Origin: Terriglobus roseus DSM 18391
GTDB taxonomy: Bacteria; Acidobacteriota; Terriglobia; Terriglobales; Acidobacteriaceae
Assembly (NCBI RefSeq): GCF_000265425.1
Contig: NC_018014.1
Span: 1,426,001 to 1,490,000 of the forward strand
Reading direction: 5' to 3'
DNA: 64,000 nucleotides
The notes beneath the pieces are model-generated. The model was not told where the DNA came from, made no database searches, and saw only the letters and a program-made list of their open reading frames with translations. A program made the translations under genes and the position numbers. Below are positions 26,183-34,930 of the stretch, piece by piece (the stretch's first letter is position 1; the number at the start of each line of letters is the position of its first letter).

Positions 26183-26752
26183 ATGTTTGAGTTTCGAGCT
26201 GACTTACAGCGATACAGGAGTTATGGTGACGCGGAGTGGCGCATCCTCATAAATCCCGCGGTCTGGTGCGTGTTCTGGTATCGCTTCGGCAGGTGGATCT
26301 ATAGTCCTCGCCGGGTCGGCTTCATTCGCTACCCGGGCAAGATGGTCCATCTGATCGGTAGCGTCATCCTCGACGCTCTGCTGCAAATGCGTCTGAACGT
26401 CCGAACAAAGATAGGCCCCGGACTTTTGATCGCGCACAGCGGCGGCATCACTCTTCATCCGGACGTCGTCATTGGGAGTCACTGTGACCTCGCGCACCAC
26501 GTCACCATAGGGGCGCGTGGTGCGGGGCAGTCAGGTGTGCCACGTTTGGGGGATGGCGTTTACGTAGGGACCAACGCTGTGATAATTGGTCCGATCATGG
26601 TTGGGGATGGCGCTCGCATCGCCGCGAACTCGCTCGTTAATCGAGACGTTCCGGCCGGAGCGACGGTCATGGGCGTCCCCGCCAGGATCGTGAAGCGACG
26701 CGATGACGTTACGTTCGCTCAACGAGAGGATCTCGCTCATGAAGCAGGATGA
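26183..26752 (+). CDS. Serine acetyltransferase-like left-handed beta-helix acetyltransferase
   Basis: The product is 189 residues. An N-terminal helical part (FRADLQRYRSY, WCVFWYRFGRWIY) is followed by hexapeptide repeats: KIGPGLLIAHSGGITLHPDVVIGSHCDLAHHVTIGARG, then VPRLGDGVYVGTNAVIIGPIMVGDGARIAANSLVNRDVPAGATVMGVPARIV. This is the CysE-like layout found in EPS clusters, where such enzymes often O-acetylate sugars rather than serine. It begins a two-gene operon behind a sigma-54 site, and its end overlaps the next gene. A GTG just upstream (26180) is an alternative start. EPS acetylation is the favoured role by context. Confidence 0.85.
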   Translation: MFEFRADLQRYRSYGDAEWRILINPAVWCVFWYRFGRWIYSPRRVGFIRYPGKMVHLIGSVILDALLQMRLNVRTKIGPGLLIAHSGGITLHPDVVIGSHCDLAHHVTIGARGAGQSGVPRLGDGVYVGTNAVIIGPIMVGDGARIAANSLVNRDVPAGATVMGVPARIVKRRDDVTFAQREDLAHEAG

Positions 26753-28016
26753 CCGTCCCGTCGTGCTCTTCGCCGCTCCATACTTTGCACCTGCCTATCA
26801 CGGCGGCGTCGTGCAGGTATACCTGGGCCTTCTCACCCGAACCACGAAGTTCCGTTTCGTCTTGGTCGCCGATTACAGCGGCGTCGGGCATGATGTAGCC
26901 GATGCATGGGACCAGGAAATGCGATCGCGATACGGAATTACTGTAGAACGCATCAACTCATTTGAGTTTCACCTCTCCCGCCATAGGGGGTCATTAGTGA
27001 AGCCGGCCATGGCTATCGTTGAGCTGGCCCGCTTTTTCTCCGAAGGTCGGCGCCAATGGAAGGCGTTAGTCCAGACTTACAAGCCGGCAGTTATCGTTTG
27101 TGGCGGCACTTACTCCGCCGGCTGGCTCATGCCTTGCAATCATCGTGACGCCTGCCTGGTTAACTATGTGCACGGAGAAGAGTTGACCATGCAGGTTAAG
27201 CCGCTGTTCCTTCAACCCTGGATGCGTGCGTGGCAACGACGGTGCTTGCGAGACGCGCGGCTTAACATCGCAGTCAGCACTTATACCGCCGAAATGATTG
27301 GAAAACTAACACCTGCCTCACCCGACCGTACTGTTGTATTGCCAAACTTTATCGACCAGACACGCTTTCACCCCAGCCCGCAACGCGAACACCTGCGTTG
27401 CCAAAACGGTTGGTCAGACAAGACGATCCTCTTAACCGTTGCCCGCCTTGATCGAAGGAAGGGAATCGATCAGGCTCTGCGGGCACTTGCACTCCTCGTG
27501 CAACGCGGGGAGGCACTGCCGAGTTGGCGTTACGTCATCGGTGGAAGAGGAGCCGAGCGCGAAGAGCTGCAAGCACTCACGAGAGACCTTGGATTGACTC
27601 AATCGGTCTCTTTCATAGGTTTTGTGCCAGAGGAAGAATTGGTTCATCTCTATCAGACGGCCGATGTCTTTCTTCAGCCGAACCGTGAGATCAACGGAGA
27701 TACCGAGGGGTTTGGTGTTGTTTTTCTGGAAGCGAATGCGTGCGGTCTTCCAGTGATTGGTGGCATCGCCGGCGGAACCGCTGATGCTATCGACCATGGT
27801 CAAAGTGGCCTGCGCGTTGACGGTGACAATGTCGAGGACATAGCCGACGCGATCGCACTATTGATGTTGAACAAGGATCTCCGAGAGACCTACGGCCGCC
27901 GTGGTGCCATCTGGGCAAGCCACTTCGATGTCGATAGAGCTGCATCGCGGTTTGAAGATCTACTGCAACAGACGCTGCAGCAGCATCGCGCAGCACAATC
28001 CGTCTCGTATCAGTAG
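26739..28016 (+). CDS. GT4-type glycosyltransferase
   Basis: This glycosyltransferase of about 425 residues has the GT-B fold. The N-terminal donor-side start is VVLFAAPYFAPAYHGGVVQVY. The C-terminal nucleotide-sugar domain contains ILLTVARLDRRKGIDQALRAL, YVIGGRGAEREELQAL, FIGFVPEEELVHLYQTADVFLQPN and the EGFGVVFLEANACGLPVIGG retaining-transferase motif with its Glu. ATG 26739 lies 14 bp inside the end of the acetyltransferase gene, so translation is coupled; an in-frame ATG at 26703 overlaps further and is less likely. It probably adds one sugar of the EPS repeat unit on the cytoplasmic side. Donor and linkage are unknown. Confidence 0.9.
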   Translation: MKQDDRPVVLFAAPYFAPAYHGGVVQVYLGLLTRTTKFRFVLVADYSGVGHDVADAWDQEMRSRYGITVERINSFEFHLSRHRGSLVKPAMAIVELARFFSEGRRQWKALVQTYKPAVIVCGGTYSAGWLMPCNHRDACLVNYVHGEELTMQVKPLFLQPWMRAWQRRCLRDARLNIAVSTYTAEMIGKLTPASPDRTVVLPNFIDQTRFHPSPQREHLRCQNGWSDKTILLTVARLDRRKGIDQALRALALLVQRGEALPSWRYVIGGRGAEREELQALTRDLGLTQSVSFIGFVPEEELVHLYQTADVFLQPNREINGDTEGFGVVFLEANACGLPVIGGIAGGTADAIDHGQSGLRVDGDNVEDIADAIALLMLNKDLRETYGRRGAIWASHFDVDRAASRFEDLLQQTLQQHRAAQSVSYQ

Positions 28017-29650
28017 GCGCCAACGTCCGGACGGAGCGTCGCATCACGAGGCCGCCCCTCTAATGTCCGCGTGATCCCCGTGTGAACACCGTGTTGCACC
28101 GCGGGGCTGCCATCTTTCAGGTGAAAGTCAGCGTGCGCAGGATCGCGCAGCATAGGGTCTTCCAGAAGGAAGCCAGCACTCACACTAGGCGGGGGACTGG
28201 TCGCATTCCTCCACCAGATTAGGTTATTTGAACCAACCAGTAAACCGCGTACGCTGTTTGGGGCCAGCAGTGGGACACCACGGTCAAGGACGATGATGTT
28301 ATTTCTCAGACGGACCTCTTGGTGTGGCGACCCGCCTGAAATAGAGATTGCACCGGAATCTGTATTACGCCTACCGCCACATCGATACATCGTGTTGTGA
28401 TCGATCTCAACCGTCCCACTTCCCGAGGGACCATTGTTCGAACCGCCCTGAACAAAGATGCAAGCGTAGTCAGAACTACCATCCGGAGGATCGGGTCCTT
28501 CCCCAACGTTATAGATAAGGTTGTTCCATACTCCAATTCGGCCGGCCGCGGGATTGATCGTCGCCAGATTGATACCATCGCAGACAGTGTCATGGATTGT
28601 GTTGTCGTGTATGCGGATGTCGTACTGGTTTAAGCCGGTACCAGCTTCCTCAGGAGTGGAGTGAAACTGGATGCCCCGACATCCCCGCACCTTCGCAATG
28701 GTGTTCCATCCCACGTCGATATGATTGCTGTCGGTGCTGAAGTAGAGCGCGTGATAAACCTTTGTCGTTCCTGGCTGACCAACGTCATGAATCCTATTGC
28801 CGAGGAATGCGATCTTGGATGCTTGCGAGATCTCTACGCAACCAGTAGGTCCGAAGCCGTGCGGGCAGGTGAAGTCATTCCCCACGATTCTCCAATCCTT
28901 GGAAGACGTCAGATCCAAAGCTTCTTGTCTCCCGCGAAAATGTATCCCGGCAACAACCCAGTGATCGGATGTTCGCTCAACATTCGGTGTACGCGCGGCA
29001 ATCAACGTCCCATCCACAGAACCGATGACGACATCCGCGCCCGGATAAGCCACAAGTGCGATGGGCTCGTCAGGCTTGCCGCTCTGCATCACGTTGACCG
29101 CAGCATCATAGCGATCAAGCAAAGTCTCTTCCGTCCCATCGCGAAGATAGAGGATGTCTCCCGGTCGAAGCTGCTCGATCGCACTTCGTAGAAGCGGCGT
29201 CTTCGCCGCAGGAAAGAAGAGCACGCGACCCGGCCGAATACGAAATGGTACGCCATCGGATTCAAGGACCCCGTCGCGGTGCAAAACGATAGTTCCCGAT
29301 CGGGTATCGCGCCCCAACTGGATAGTCACTCTCTCGTTCGACCAGACGGGATAAGCGAACGCATGGCCCCCGCCCACTGTGACGTACGAACCATGCCTCT
29401 CGGCTCCAAAACCAACGCCATAGAGTGTGACAAACGCGCCGGAATCCGCCTCTCCGCCTGTAGCCGGTCCGCTTGTCAGATCGGTAAAAAAGATCCGCGG
29501 AACCTCTTGCGCCTCTGACCGAAGAAAGCAGATCACAAGTATCCACAACAAGAATCCCACACGCGCTGCCTTGCAAGAGTAAGCCGAATTCCATCCTGGC
29601 GAAGATGTTCCAACCGTCGTTTGCATCGGTCGCACCAATCTAACTTGCAT
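28010..29650 (-). CDS. Secreted TIG/right-handed beta-helix protein, paralogue of the 882-residue protein
   Basis: The protein has about 546 residues from ATG 29650. A signal sequence (VGFLLWILVICFLRSEAQ) is followed by an IPT/TIG-like domain (AFVTLYGVGFGAERHGSYVTVGGG) and a right-handed beta-helix (about 160-540). Its helix shares specific phrases with the 23260-25908 protein: YHALYFSTDSNHIDVGWN, CRGIQFHST and NQYDIRIHDNTIHDTVCDGINLA. It lacks the three Ig-like repeats. It is the last gene of the 11-gene EPS operon and overlaps the preceding glycosyltransferase stop by 11 bp. The end RPDVGAY closes the helix. A polysaccharide-binding or lyase role is possible; no active site was identified. 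An ATG at 29626 is an alternative start. Confidence 0.75.
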   Translation of the reverse strand: MQVRLVRPMQTTVGTSSPGWNSAYSCKAARVGFLLWILVICFLRSEAQEVPRIFFTDLTSGPATGGEADSGAFVTLYGVGFGAERHGSYVTVGGGHAFAYPVWSNERVTIQLGRDTRSGTIVLHRDGVLESDGVPFRIRPGRVLFFPAAKTPLLRSAIEQLRPGDILYLRDGTEETLLDRYDAAVNVMQSGKPDEPIALVAYPGADVVIGSVDGTLIAARTPNVERTSDHWVVAGIHFRGRQEALDLTSSKDWRIVGNDFTCPHGFGPTGCVEISQASKIAFLGNRIHDVGQPGTTKVYHALYFSTDSNHIDVGWNTIAKVRGCRGIQFHSTPEEAGTGLNQYDIRIHDNTIHDTVCDGINLATINPAAGRIGVWNNLIYNVGEGPDPPDGSSDYACIFVQGGSNNGPSGSGTVEIDHNTMYRCGGRRNTDSGAISISGGSPHQEVRLRNNIIVLDRGVPLLAPNSVRGLLVGSNNLIWWRNATSPPPSVSAGFLLEDPMLRDPAHADFHLKDGSPAVQHGVHTGITRTLEGRPRDATLRPDVGAY

Positions 29651-30842
29651 GTGTGGGCTCACGTTGCGTCTTCCATACCACGTAGCGCGTGCCGCGCAGG
29701 AACTGTATAGCCCCACACAGGGCTGCCGCATTAACTGTGCAGAAGTAGAGCGGCAAAGCGAACAGTTTCATCCGGCGGGTTGCGGGTGCGATCAAGCTGA
29801 TCGCTGCAACTCCGTAAAGCAACAACTGCCCCAGGAAGACCATCCGGAAGAGCGGTCGATCACGAAGCATAGCGGAAGCAACCAGAATGCCGAGTAAGAA
29901 AAGCGGCAACGCGTAACGCAAGATCTTGTGTGAGTGAATCTGCAATGCAATCCAGGGATGCTTCCAGGGAAGCAGAAGAGATCTGACACTGTTGAGGCCA
30001 GTGAGAGCGCGTGCGATCACCCGCACGCGCATAGAAAACTCACGTCCGTTGCCATGCGAGATTATTTCGCGGGCCACCGCTCGTGGCTCAAACTTCACCA
30101 TCGAGCCGCGCAGGAGTATCTGTAGCGGTTCAACAAGATCGCTGATGATATGAGGTTCCAGAGGGACGTACAAGGCCCTTCGGACCGCGTAGATGCACCC
30201 ACAACAGCCGGTGATACTGCCTGCAGCAGACTGCATCCGCCGTAGACGATTGTCATAACCTGCATACGCCTTTGCGCCCTCGCCCGTTCCATCCACGCGC
30301 TTAGCATTGATGTAGGAATAGCGGCCAGAGACAGCGCCAATGCGTTCGTCTGCAAACGCCCCGGCAAGATAGCGCAGCGCGTCGCGGTCATATTCCGTCG
30401 TAGCATCAGAGAACACTACGATGTCCCCTTTCGCCTGCAGCACGGCCGCGTTTTGCGCAGCGGTCTTCCCACACTGTTGCTCCAGCACTAGAAGTTCCAC
30501 ACCGAGCGGCTCAAACGAGCGGACAATCGAAACGGTCTCATCGGTCGATCCGTCGGACACGACAAGGATCTGTAAGTCACTCCTGGGATAGTTAAGGTTG
30601 AGGCATTCGTTTAGCTTGTCAGCAATCCGACTCGCCTCATTGTGCGCTGCGATCAGCAACGTCAGAGAAGGTGCGCTTGAAGGCGGAAGCAAGCGCTCTT
30701 TCCTGAACCGAGTGACACACCACAGCATCAATGGATACCCGGCGTAGGTATACAGCACGACGAAACTGCAGATCCAGAAGAGTGCGACCCAGGAGATCGG
30801 CGGTAACGTGCCGAGAAGACCGCTATTTGGCCAGGATGGCAT
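29640..30842 (-). CDS. Membrane-anchored family 2 glycosyltransferase
   Basis: This protein of about 400 residues has an N-terminal helix (VALFWICSFVVLYTYAGYPLMLW). A GT-A catalytic domain carries LTLLIAAHNEASRIADKLNECLNL, ILVVSDGSTDETV, VVFSDATTEY (DxD-like) and GCCGCIYAVRRALY, and three or so C-terminal helices follow (about 320-390). The arrangement is that of processive or lipid-linked GT2 enzymes with membrane anchors. I chose the second of two adjacent ATGs (30842) because GGAGG lies 6 nt upstream. It overlaps the preceding glycosyltransferase gene by 20 bp, within the 11-gene operon. It probably extends the repeat unit on undecaprenyl phosphate. Confidence 0.87.
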   Translation of the reverse strand: MPSWPNSGLLGTLPPISWVALFWICSFVVLYTYAGYPLMLWCVTRFRKERLLPPSSAPSLTLLIAAHNEASRIADKLNECLNLNYPRSDLQILVVSDGSTDETVSIVRSFEPLGVELLVLEQQCGKTAAQNAAVLQAKGDIVVFSDATTEYDRDALRYLAGAFADERIGAVSGRYSYINAKRVDGTGEGAKAYAGYDNRLRRMQSAAGSITGCCGCIYAVRRALYVPLEPHIISDLVEPLQILLRGSMVKFEPRAVAREIISHGNGREFSMRVRVIARALTGLNSVRSLLLPWKHPWIALQIHSHKILRYALPLFLLGILVASAMLRDRPLFRMVFLGQLLLYGVAAISLIAPATRRMKLFALPLYFCTVNAAALCGAIQFLRGTRYVVWKTQREPTHAS

Positions 30843-32001
30843 CATAGACCTCCATGTGGCGCTTTACCATCGTCTGTATTGAAAAGTTCTCTTCAACCAA
30901 CTGCCGGCCGGCAGCGCCCATAAGCCTCCTCTTATTTGCGTGTGACAGAAGAGAAATCATGTGCTGCGCCGCAGCATGATGGTCCTGATCCGCAACCAGG
31001 TACCCGGTCACGCCATCCAGGAGCGCTTCCCGTGTCCCGCCGACGTCTGTGGCAATCACGGGGAGAGATGCGGCCATCGCTTCGATCACCACGTTCGGAA
31101 AGCCTTCACTACGAGAGAGCAAAAGGAAGACGTCTGAGGCTCGCAGCAGCGACGGAACATCATCAACGTGGCCCAGAAAATGCACGTATTCCGTGACGCA
31201 AAGTTGCTCCGCAAGTGCACGCAGTTCCTTCAGGTGCTGGCCATCCGTCCAGTCACCGGCAATCGCGAAGTGCACATCCGCATTCCGCTGGCGCACCAGC
31301 GCCGCCGCCTTCAGGAAGACATCGAGCCCCTTCCAGCGATTGACATTGGCCACCGTTGTGACCAGCAGCATGTTCGTAGGAATTCCAAGTTGAGGCAAGA
31401 TGCGCGTGGCATCGGACTTGAGTCGGTAACGATCCAGATCAACCCCGTTACGGATGACCGCCATGCGGCCCGCAGCAAGACCATCCATCTGCCGATGCCG
31501 CTCCGCAACGCCATCTGACACTGCAATTACACGCGTGTAGAGCGGCGCCAGGAACTTATAAGCGACACGATGCTTGAGCGATCGCAGGATGCCCATATCG
31601 CGTCTGCTTGAGCAGAGGTTGTGTACTCCTGCAAGACGGGCTGCAAAGACACCGATCAGGTCGGAACTCTCGCAGTACGTCTGCACAAGGGACACCTCTC
31701 TTTCCCGCATCATTCGAACAAGTGTCCGGATTGCACGGAGGCCTTCCAGCGAAAAGCACGAGTGGATCGGCAACACCACGATGTCTCGAGCTAGCTTGTG
31801 CGCCTCTTCGCTCACCTGGTCTCGCAATGTCACAACTGTTACCTGATAGCCATGGCGAGGTAACGCGTCGGCCAGCGCGAACATCATTCGCTCGGCGCCG
31901 CCCAGTTCGGTAAGTTGATCGATCAAGAACAGCACAGACCGCTGCTTCGATTGAATTGCAGCAGAACTCTCGCTTTCGGTGACCAACGTCTGAGTGCTCA
32001 T
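30823..32001 (-). CDS. GT4-type glycosyltransferase
   Basis: This 392-residue GT-B enzyme begins SVLFLIDQLTELGGAERMMFALADALPRHGYQVTVVTL, the usual N-terminal motif with the GGAE acceptor-side loop. The C-terminal half shows VTTVANVNRWKGLDVFLKAAAL, FAIAGDWTDGQHLKEL, VHFLGHVDDVPSLLRASDVFLLLSRSEGFPNVVIEAMAASLPVIATDVGG with the conserved Glu of retaining transferases. ATG 32001 overlaps the stop of the Wzy-like gene by 4 bp. It acts in the cytoplasm on the lipid-linked repeat unit; donor sugar unknown. Confidence 0.92.
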   Translation of the reverse strand: MSTQTLVTESESSAAIQSKQRSVLFLIDQLTELGGAERMMFALADALPRHGYQVTVVTLRDQVSEEAHKLARDIVVLPIHSCFSLEGLRAIRTLVRMMREREVSLVQTYCESSDLIGVFAARLAGVHNLCSSRRDMGILRSLKHRVAYKFLAPLYTRVIAVSDGVAERHRQMDGLAAGRMAVIRNGVDLDRYRLKSDATRILPQLGIPTNMLLVTTVANVNRWKGLDVFLKAAALVRQRNADVHFAIAGDWTDGQHLKELRALAEQLCVTEYVHFLGHVDDVPSLLRASDVFLLLSRSEGFPNVVIEAMAASLPVIATDVGGTREALLDGVTGYLVADQDHHAAAQHMISLLSHANKRRLMGAAGRQLVEENFSIQTMVKRHMEVYDAILAK

Positions 32002-33407
32002 TGTGTCGCTCCTTCAAGCGCCAGAGTAGGAGTCGGACTTCCATGCCACGCGTGACGCAAGCGGGGCTCTGCCTTGTGGTTCACCGGAGCAGTCGGCGTG
32101 TCGCTCGAGAGCGACGATGCGCTCAACACGCAACCCAGAAGAATCCAGAGATTGGAGTCAACCTGGATGAACATCCATCGATCCCCGAAAACATTCACGA
32201 TGGCGGCTGCCAGGATAAGAGCGGCGTAGCCAAGGCCAACCAGCGACAGAAAACGATCCGTGGCGCTGACAAACAAGCGCAGACCCTGGCGGAACAAGAG
32301 CAATAACTGGAGCAGAAAAAGTGCTAACCCCACAACGCCCGTCTCCACCAGCATCTTCAAGTAGAAGTTGTGCGTGTCTTGGTAGGATCCAACCCTTCCC
32401 AGTCTCGAATACGTAAGAAACCCGGTGCCGATAACCGGATTGCTCTGGAACAGATTGATCGCGTCGGTCCACAGCAGAACTCTCTCCTGTGCTGAGGCAT
32501 CCAGTGCGGCTGCCTCCCCGGCGTTCGGTCGCGTATAAGTCATCGCGATGCGTTCCAATACCGCTTGCGGAAGGATCATCTGTGACCCGATTGCAAGACA
32601 TAGGAGCGGCACGAACAGCCATCGCACACGGACAACAGCAATGAAGCAAAGGGTAAGGGCCAGCGCAAGATAGGCCTCTCGTGAATACGAAAACAGGACG
32701 CAGACGATATTGGCGGCCACGCACACCACGATGAGCAATCGCACCCCGGCCTTCTTACGGAGAGCCAGAATTGGCAGGATGAACGCTGTGATCTCTGCCA
32801 TGTACGAAGCCAGTCCGTTCTCGCCGGCATACCCGAGCGGACCTGCATCACGGGTCTCTTCAGCGTAGTGACTGAAGTCGCGCCCTGATGCGCTTTTGAG
32901 ATAGCTGTAATCGACGGCGACGGCTGTGATGCAGCACAAGGCGATGACCACGGCAATCTGTGCCTTCGTACGGATCGCCCGAAGAGCAACGAACGCCAGC
33001 AGCGGCATGACAATGAAGTTCTTGTAATCCACTAACCGCGGATCGGCGAACGAGATCGGCATCTGTCCGCCGAGATAGAATGCACCGCGCCAAAGCGACA
33101 GCAGATAGAAGCCGCACAGCAAAGCCAGAAAGGTAAGGATGGCAGGGCGCTTCGACTCGGAGTTCGGTGGTCGGATGAGCGTGCCAATCAAGGTGCAGAT
33201 CAGAAGTATGTCAACGATATTGGATCCGAGGGGCAGGCCATGCAGATGGTAACGAGTGGTCTGTAGAGGCAACAGCACCGTCAGCAGATAGATTCCCAAT
33301 TCGGATCGCAAGGCAAGCGTACCTACCGCACCGGCGACCACCACGGTGTAGAGGGCCAGAGCCTTGAGACTGGAAGCACCCGCTGGGTCCATCATGACCT
33401 GCATCAC
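31998..33407 (-). CDS. O-antigen ligase/polymerase family membrane protein (Wzy-like)
   Basis: The 469-residue protein has about eleven to twelve membrane helices. A large periplasmic loop contains AQERVLLWTDAINLFQSNPVIGTGFLTYSRLG...YQDTHNFYLKMLVETGVVGLALF, the Wzy_C signature with its TGF and HN elements. In a locus with Wzx, Wzz and an OPX exporter, polymerisation of the EPS repeat unit is the likely role. It overlaps both neighbours by about 4 bp. GTG 33407 and ATG 33404 are adjacent possible starts behind GGAGG. Confidence 0.88.
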   Translation of the reverse strand: MMQVMMDPAGASSLKALALYTVVVAGAVGTLALRSELGIYLLTVLLPLQTTRYHLHGLPLGSNIVDILLICTLIGTLIRPPNSESKRPAILTFLALLCGFYLLSLWRGAFYLGGQMPISFADPRLVDYKNFIVMPLLAFVALRAIRTKAQIAVVIALCCITAVAVDYSYLKSASGRDFSHYAEETRDAGPLGYAGENGLASYMAEITAFILPILALRKKAGVRLLIVVCVAANIVCVLFSYSREAYLALALTLCFIAVVRVRWLFVPLLCLAIGSQMILPQAVLERIAMTYTRPNAGEAAALDASAQERVLLWTDAINLFQSNPVIGTGFLTYSRLGRVGSYQDTHNFYLKMLVETGVVGLALFLLQLLLLFRQGLRLFVSATDRFLSLVGLGYAALILAAAIVNVFGDRWMFIQVDSNLWILLGCVLSASSLSSDTPTAPVNHKAEPRLRHAWHGSPTPTLALEGATQ

Positions 33408-34930
33408 TCGGAACCTCCCACGGTCGATCGGGCGGGCATCATCGCCGCCCAGTTCTTTCTGCGTACCCAGAGAAAGCGAACCCTAGACTGCTGCACCAGC
33501 CCACGAAATTCGGCTGAAAAGAGGAGCAGGCATATTACAAACAGCAGCGAGTAGAGAGTATTTCTCCCAACCAGCGTTACCATCGACATCCGTGCGTGCA
33601 AGAAGGTCGGCAATGGATAGGAGAGGAGCATCGCAAGCGTTCCGCTCACCACCAGTGGCCATTTGAGCTGCAGCGGCAGAATCTTCCGGTTGACGATCAG
33701 CAGCCCCGCGATCATTGCGAGATAGCTCACCAGCGTGGCCAAGGCGGCGCCGGTCAGCCCGATCCGGGGAATCCAGTAGACGTTCGCAGCAATGTTGACG
33801 ACCGCAGAAAACGCCGCGATCAATGCCAACATCGTCGTTCGCTTTTCTAGGATCAGCCCAACATTCAGGAAGATATGCAGGGCATAGATCATCAGCGCTG
33901 GCACGAGGATCATCAGCAGCTGGTCGGCGCCCAGGAAGCGTCGGGATGCCAGCAGAATCAGAGCATCCTTCGCAGAAAGCCACGATGCACCGATGATGAA
34001 GAGCGCCAGCACCAGAAACCATGACAGCGCGTTAGAAAGGAAGCGGATCGTTTCATCTCGGCCCTGCTCGTTCCAGATACGCATGTAGACCGGGAACAGC
34101 GCCAGGTTAAGCGGCGTCATGACCGTGTCTTGCACATACCCCGAAATTCCGTAGGCAGCGGAGTAAATACCGAGCGAATGATCACCAAGGTATCGCTGCA
34201 CGATCAATCGGTCAGCTGAATCCAGAACGAGGCTGGAGAGCTCATAGACGATCAAAGGCACACCGAACAGAAGCGACTGCCGTATCAACTCCCAATCAAT
34301 AGCGCCAAACCGAATCAACCCGCGCTGCAAGACGCTTTGCAGTTGAAAGGCAACAACTGCCGACTCTCCTGCTAACGTGCCAAGCAGCACAGGAAACGCC
34401 CGATGCTGCCCCGCAAGCGCCAGCGTGACGAGTGCAACGACAGTGGTGAGTTTGGTCGCAACTTCTGCAATCGTGTGAGCCCTGCTGCGCCCTTCATTAC
34501 GAAGAAAGCTCAGCAGCATGGATTGAACGGTGCGAAGTAGCACAACGCCTGGCGCAAGTAAGAGGCAATGAAATAGAAGCGTGTCGTGGCGGATTGAGGT
34601 GTTGCACAGGAGGATCGCAACATAAATCAGCGACACCACGAGCGAAATCTGCACTGGACAAAGCAGCAGGGTGGAGTAGAAGCGTCTCTGCTCCGCCGTA
34701 TCCGAATCGGTCGCACGAAAGAAGCGTGCAGCCGAATACTGTAGTCCGCACTTGGACAGCACGACCAATAACAACACCAGCCGGAACGTGAGAGAGACAA
34801 CGCCGTACGCTTCGACCGACAGCAGCCTTGTCAAGATCGGAAACGTAATGAATCCCAGGACGATCAACGAGCCTCGACCCGCCAGGTAGTTGACGATGTC
34901 CTGCATCAGCTTTGGTGGGTTGCTGCTCAA
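33404..34930 (-). CDS. Lipid-linked oligosaccharide flippase (Wzx-like)
   Basis: This 508-residue protein has about twelve to fourteen membrane helices. It has the polysaccharide-flippase N-terminus (IVNYLAGRGSLIVLGFITFPILTRLLSVEAYGVVSL) and internal IYSAAYGISGYVQDTVMTPLNLALFPVYMR, as in MOP-superfamily Wzx proteins. It would move the undecaprenyl-linked repeat unit across the inner membrane for Wzy. The TTG start overlaps the DUF2079 stop by 4 bp (TTGA) and has GGGTGG upstream; ATG 34906 is an alternative with no clear ribosome-binding site. It is the only MOP-type flippase in the window, next to the Wzy-like gene as usual. Confidence 0.9.
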   Translation of the reverse strand: MSSNPPKLMQDIVNYLAGRGSLIVLGFITFPILTRLLSVEAYGVVSLTFRLVLLLVVLSKCGLQYSAARFFRATDSDTAEQRRFYSTLLLCPVQISLVVSLIYVAILLCNTSIRHDTLLFHCLLLAPGVVLLRTVQSMLLSFLRNEGRSRAHTIAEVATKLTTVVALVTLALAGQHRAFPVLLGTLAGESAVVAFQLQSVLQRGLIRFGAIDWELIRQSLLFGVPLIVYELSSLVLDSADRLIVQRYLGDHSLGIYSAAYGISGYVQDTVMTPLNLALFPVYMRIWNEQGRDETIRFLSNALSWFLVLALFIIGASWLSAKDALILLASRRFLGADQLLMILVPALMIYALHIFLNVGLILEKRTTMLALIAAFSAVVNIAANVYWIPRIGLTGAALATLVSYLAMIAGLLIVNRKILPLQLKWPLVVSGTLAMLLSYPLPTFLHARMSMVTLVGRNTLYSLLFVICLLLFSAEFRGLVQQSRVRFLWVRRKNWAAMMPARSTVGGSE

